Below, one piece after another: positions 4,233 to 6,133 of a DNA stretch of 6,133 bases. The stretch's first letter is position 1. Each line of letters begins with the position of its first letter. Origin of the DNA: Thermomicrobiales bacterium (GTDB taxonomy: Bacteria; Chloroflexota; Chloroflexia; Thermomicrobiales; UBA6265); contig JADLCW010000572.1 in NCBI GenBank assembly GCA_020847015.1, positions 1-6,133 of the forward strand. Direction: 5' to 3'. The position numbers and the translations under genes are program-made. The notes under the pieces were generated by a model, which saw only the letters and a list, made by a program, of their open reading frames with translations, was not told the DNA's origin and made no database searches.

Positions 4233-6133
4233 GCGGCGATCCAGCCCCGCCGCGCATCACGCTGCTGGCCGAATCGGCGCTGCTGGCGACGCTGGGCGAT
4301 GTCATCGACCCGGCGCTCAATGCCCGCGCGCTGACGCTGGCCGCCGCCATCGACGCGGCGGCGCTGCCTGGCGTGCAGGATGTCGTGCCGTCCTACACCA
4401 CGGTGTTGGTCTGCTTCGATCCGGCGGCGGCCGAGGGGGCGGCGCTGGCCCGGCGGATTTCCCAGTTGGCGGAAACGCTGCCCGCTGCGCCGGAGCTGCC
4501 CGCCCGCGAGCGGGTGATCCCCGTGCGCTACGGCGGCGCGGCCGGTCCCGATTTGCCGGAGGTGGCCGCCCACACCGGGTTGACTCCGGACGAGGTTATC
4601 GCGCGCCATGCGGCGGCGCACTACCGGGTGGCGTGCATGGGTTTTTGCCCCGGCTTCGCGTTCCTGCTGGGGTTGCCGCCGGAGTTGGCGACCCCGCGGC
4701 GGGCGACGCCGCGCACCCGGGTGCCGATCGGTTCGGTGGCTATCGGCGGGGCGCAAACCGGCGTCTACCCGCTGGAGACGCCGGGCGGCTGGAACGCGAT
4801 CGGTGTCACCGATCTGGCATTGTTCGATCTGAGCCGCCCGGACCCGTTTTATCTGCGCCCCGGCGACGCCGTTCGGTTCGTGGCAGTGACGGGCGAGTCG
4901 GACGCGCGCGGCGATGCGCCCGATCTGGCCGGTGCCGGGCGCGCGGGGTCGTCCGGCCAACCTGAATCCGCGTCCGCCTTCGGGGCGGCAACCGCCGCGG
5001 CGGATGCCGGGCGCGCCATCGCGCTGATCGAGGGCGGCGCGCAGACCACCGTGCAGGATCTCGGGCGACCCGGCTCGATGCGCTTCGGAGTCACCCCGGG
5101 CGGCGCGCTCGACCGCCGCGCCCATGTGCTGGGCAATCGGCTGCTGGGCAACGATCCCGCCGCCGCCGCGCTGGAGATCGCCTTGCTCGGTCCCCGGCTG
5201 CGCTTCGCCTGCGACGCGCTCTTCGCCGTCACCGGGGCCGATCTCGGTCCCACCCGCAATGGCGAACCGGTGCCGATGTGGGAACCGGTGCGGGCGCGAC
5301 CGGGTGATGAGCTGGCCTTCACGCATCCAGCGCGACCCGGGCAGGGGGTGCGCGCCTATGTCTGTTTCGACGGCGGGGTGGCCGTGACTCCAGTGTTAGG
5401 CAGCCGGGCCACCGATCTCTTCGGTCGGCTCGGCGGGGTGGATGGTCGCGCGCTGCGGGCCGGCGATCGCCTGCCGCTCGGACCCGCCGCCGATCCAGAG
5501 CGCATTTTGCGCCGCCGGTTGACCGCGCCGCCGCCGACGCTGCTGGGCGAAGAGCCGGTTCGCCTCACCCTCGGCCCGCAAGACGACCGCTTCACCGAGG
5601 AGGCCATCGCCACCTTGCTCGGGGAAGGCTACACGGTCAGCGCGCGCTCCGACCGCATGGGGTTGCGTCTCTCCGGACCGCCGCTGGCGCAGCGCCCCGG
5701 TCCGGATCCGATTTCCGAAGGCATCGCCGCCGGCGCGATTCAGGTTCCGGGCGACGGCCAACCCATCGCCTTGCTGCCGGCGCGGCAAACCGTCGGCGGC
5801 TATCCCAAGATCGCGACCATCGTCGGGGCGGATTTGGATCGGCTGGGGCAAGCCGCCCCGGGCGACGCCGTACGCTTCATGGCAGTCACCCCGGCCGAAG
5901 CGCGGACGCGGACATTGGCGGCGCGGGCGGCGCTCGGCGATGGGGCCGTGACGACGCGCCCGCCAGCGACACCCGGTTGGCGACCGGATGCGGCCGCCGT
6001 AGCGCGACTGCCGCGCGATCTGTGGACTCCGGAGGCCGTGGAGCGGATCGTCAGCGCGTTGCGGCAGGCGGGCGTCACCCGCTTCCGGCTGCAGCTCGCG
6101 GAGCCGCCGCTGACGCTCGAGTACGAGCGCGCC
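4229..6133 (+). CDS. pxpBC: PxpB-PxpC fusion (5-oxoprolinase/urea amidolyase family), 3' end outside window
   Basis: One frame stays open from GTG 4229 to the window end (635 codons, no stop) and joins two normally separate subunits. Residues about 9-221 are PxpB/KipI (carboxyltransferase domain 1): IPVRYGG (97-103), MGFCPGFAFLLGLP (137-150), the PRR...VPIGSVAIGGAQTGVYP block (156-181) and TPGGWN (184-189). A low-complexity Gly/Ala/Ser/Asp linker fills about 222-262. Residues about 263-560 are PxpC/KipA (domain 2): GGAQTTVQDLGRPG (269-282), RSDRMG (473-478), SEGIAAGAIQVPGDGQP (496-512) and QTVGGYPKIA (520-529). Ala518 stands where I recall Asp being usual in the (A)DxQT motif. After an Ala/Pro-rich linker, residues about 598-635 resemble the start of a biotin carboxyl carrier protein. 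The GTG overlaps the pxpA stop by four bases and has no clear Shine-Dalgarno, which suggests coupling. The expected role is the ATP-using half of 5-oxoprolinase; a biotin-dependent carboxyltransferase, as in urea carboxylase, is the alternative. Confidence 0.92.
   Translation, partial: MSGDPAPPRITLLAESALLATLGDVIDPALNARALTLAAAIDAAALPGVQDVVPSYTTVLVCFDPAAAEGAALARRISQLAETLPAAPELPARERVIPVRYGGAAGPDLPEVAAHTGLTPDEVIARHAAAHYRVACMGFCPGFAFLLGLPPELATPRRATPRTRVPIGSVAIGGAQTGVYPLETPGGWNAIGVTDLALFDLSRPDPFYLRPGDAVRFVAVTGESDARGDAPDLAGAGRAGSSGQPESASAFGAATAAADAGRAIALIEGGAQTTVQDLGRPGSMRFGVTPGGALDRRAHVLGNRLLGNDPAAAALEIALLGPRLRFACDALFAVTGADLGPTRNGEPVPMWEPVRARPGDELAFTHPARPGQGVRAYVCFDGGVAVTPVLGSRATDLFGRLGGVDGRALRAGDRLPLGPAADPERILRRRLTAPPPTLLGEEPVRLTLGPQDDRFTEEAIATLLGEGYTVSARSDRMGLRLSGPPLAQRPGPDPISEGIAAGAIQVPGDGQPIALLPARQTVGGYPKIATIVGADLDRLGQAAPGDAVRFMAVTPAEARTRTLAARAALGDGAVTTRPPATPGWRPDAAAVARLPRDLWTPEAVERIVSALRQAGVTRFRLQLAEPPLTLEYERA

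Noticed and set aside
4892..5014. Gene boundary between separate pxpB and pxpC genes
   Set aside because: I read the frame codon by codon through this stretch and found no stop and no frame change. The bases encode a Gly/Ala/Ser linker, so a fusion is the simpler reading.
3977..5326. - strand open frame opposite the end of pxpA and the pxpB-pxpC fusion
   Set aside because: It is antisense to well-supported genes, with an Arg/Gly/His-rich product and no motif. It is the mirror of G/C-ending codons on the coding strand.

Overview
The window is GC-rich, densely coded bacterial chromosome with strong third-position G/C bias. It holds five genes: four on the + strand and one on the - strand. No rRNA, tRNA, CRISPR array, insertion sequence or phage gene is visible. 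The L,D-transpeptidase, with a Tat-type leader and repeated low-similarity N-terminal modules, resembles proteins I associate with Chloroflexota (Thermomicrobia/Sphaerobacter-like). That assignment is inference from style and composition, not a match.

Layout. (1) Positions 2-624 hold a toxin-antitoxin pair: the C-terminal part of a putative ribbon-helix-helix antitoxin overlapping by 4 bases (GTGA) a Doc/Fic-fold toxin. The catalytic His of the toxin's HxFx(D/N)xNKR signature is Gln here. (2) Positions 659-2023 (- strand) encode an exported L,D-transpeptidase of the YkuD fold that converges on the toxin, with only 34 bases between the stop codons. (3) Positions 2024-2270 are a divergent intergenic region with a promoter-like sequence on each strand. 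(4) Positions 2271-3377 encode a zinc-dependent medium-chain dehydrogenase. (5) Positions 3462-6133 carry a 5-oxoprolinase (Pxp) locus: pxpA, then a GTGA overlap into one long open frame that fuses PxpB and PxpC and runs off the window end.

How the genes may work together. PxpA and the PxpB-PxpC fusion should form one ATP-dependent complex that opens 5-oxoproline (pyroglutamate) to glutamate. The overlapping start suggests translational coupling. The fusion continues past PxpC into a stretch that resembles, without gaps, the N-terminal segment of biotin carboxyl carrier proteins. It may therefore be a carboxyltransferase-plus-carrier protein laid out like the C-terminal half of urea carboxylase. 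That leaves two readings for the locus: a plain 5-oxoprolinase, or one with a biotin-dependent step. The dehydrogenase 84 bases upstream may be co-transcribed, but its substrate is unknown.

The most interesting points are the PxpB-PxpC-BCCP-like fusion and the Doc homologue with Gln at the catalytic His position.
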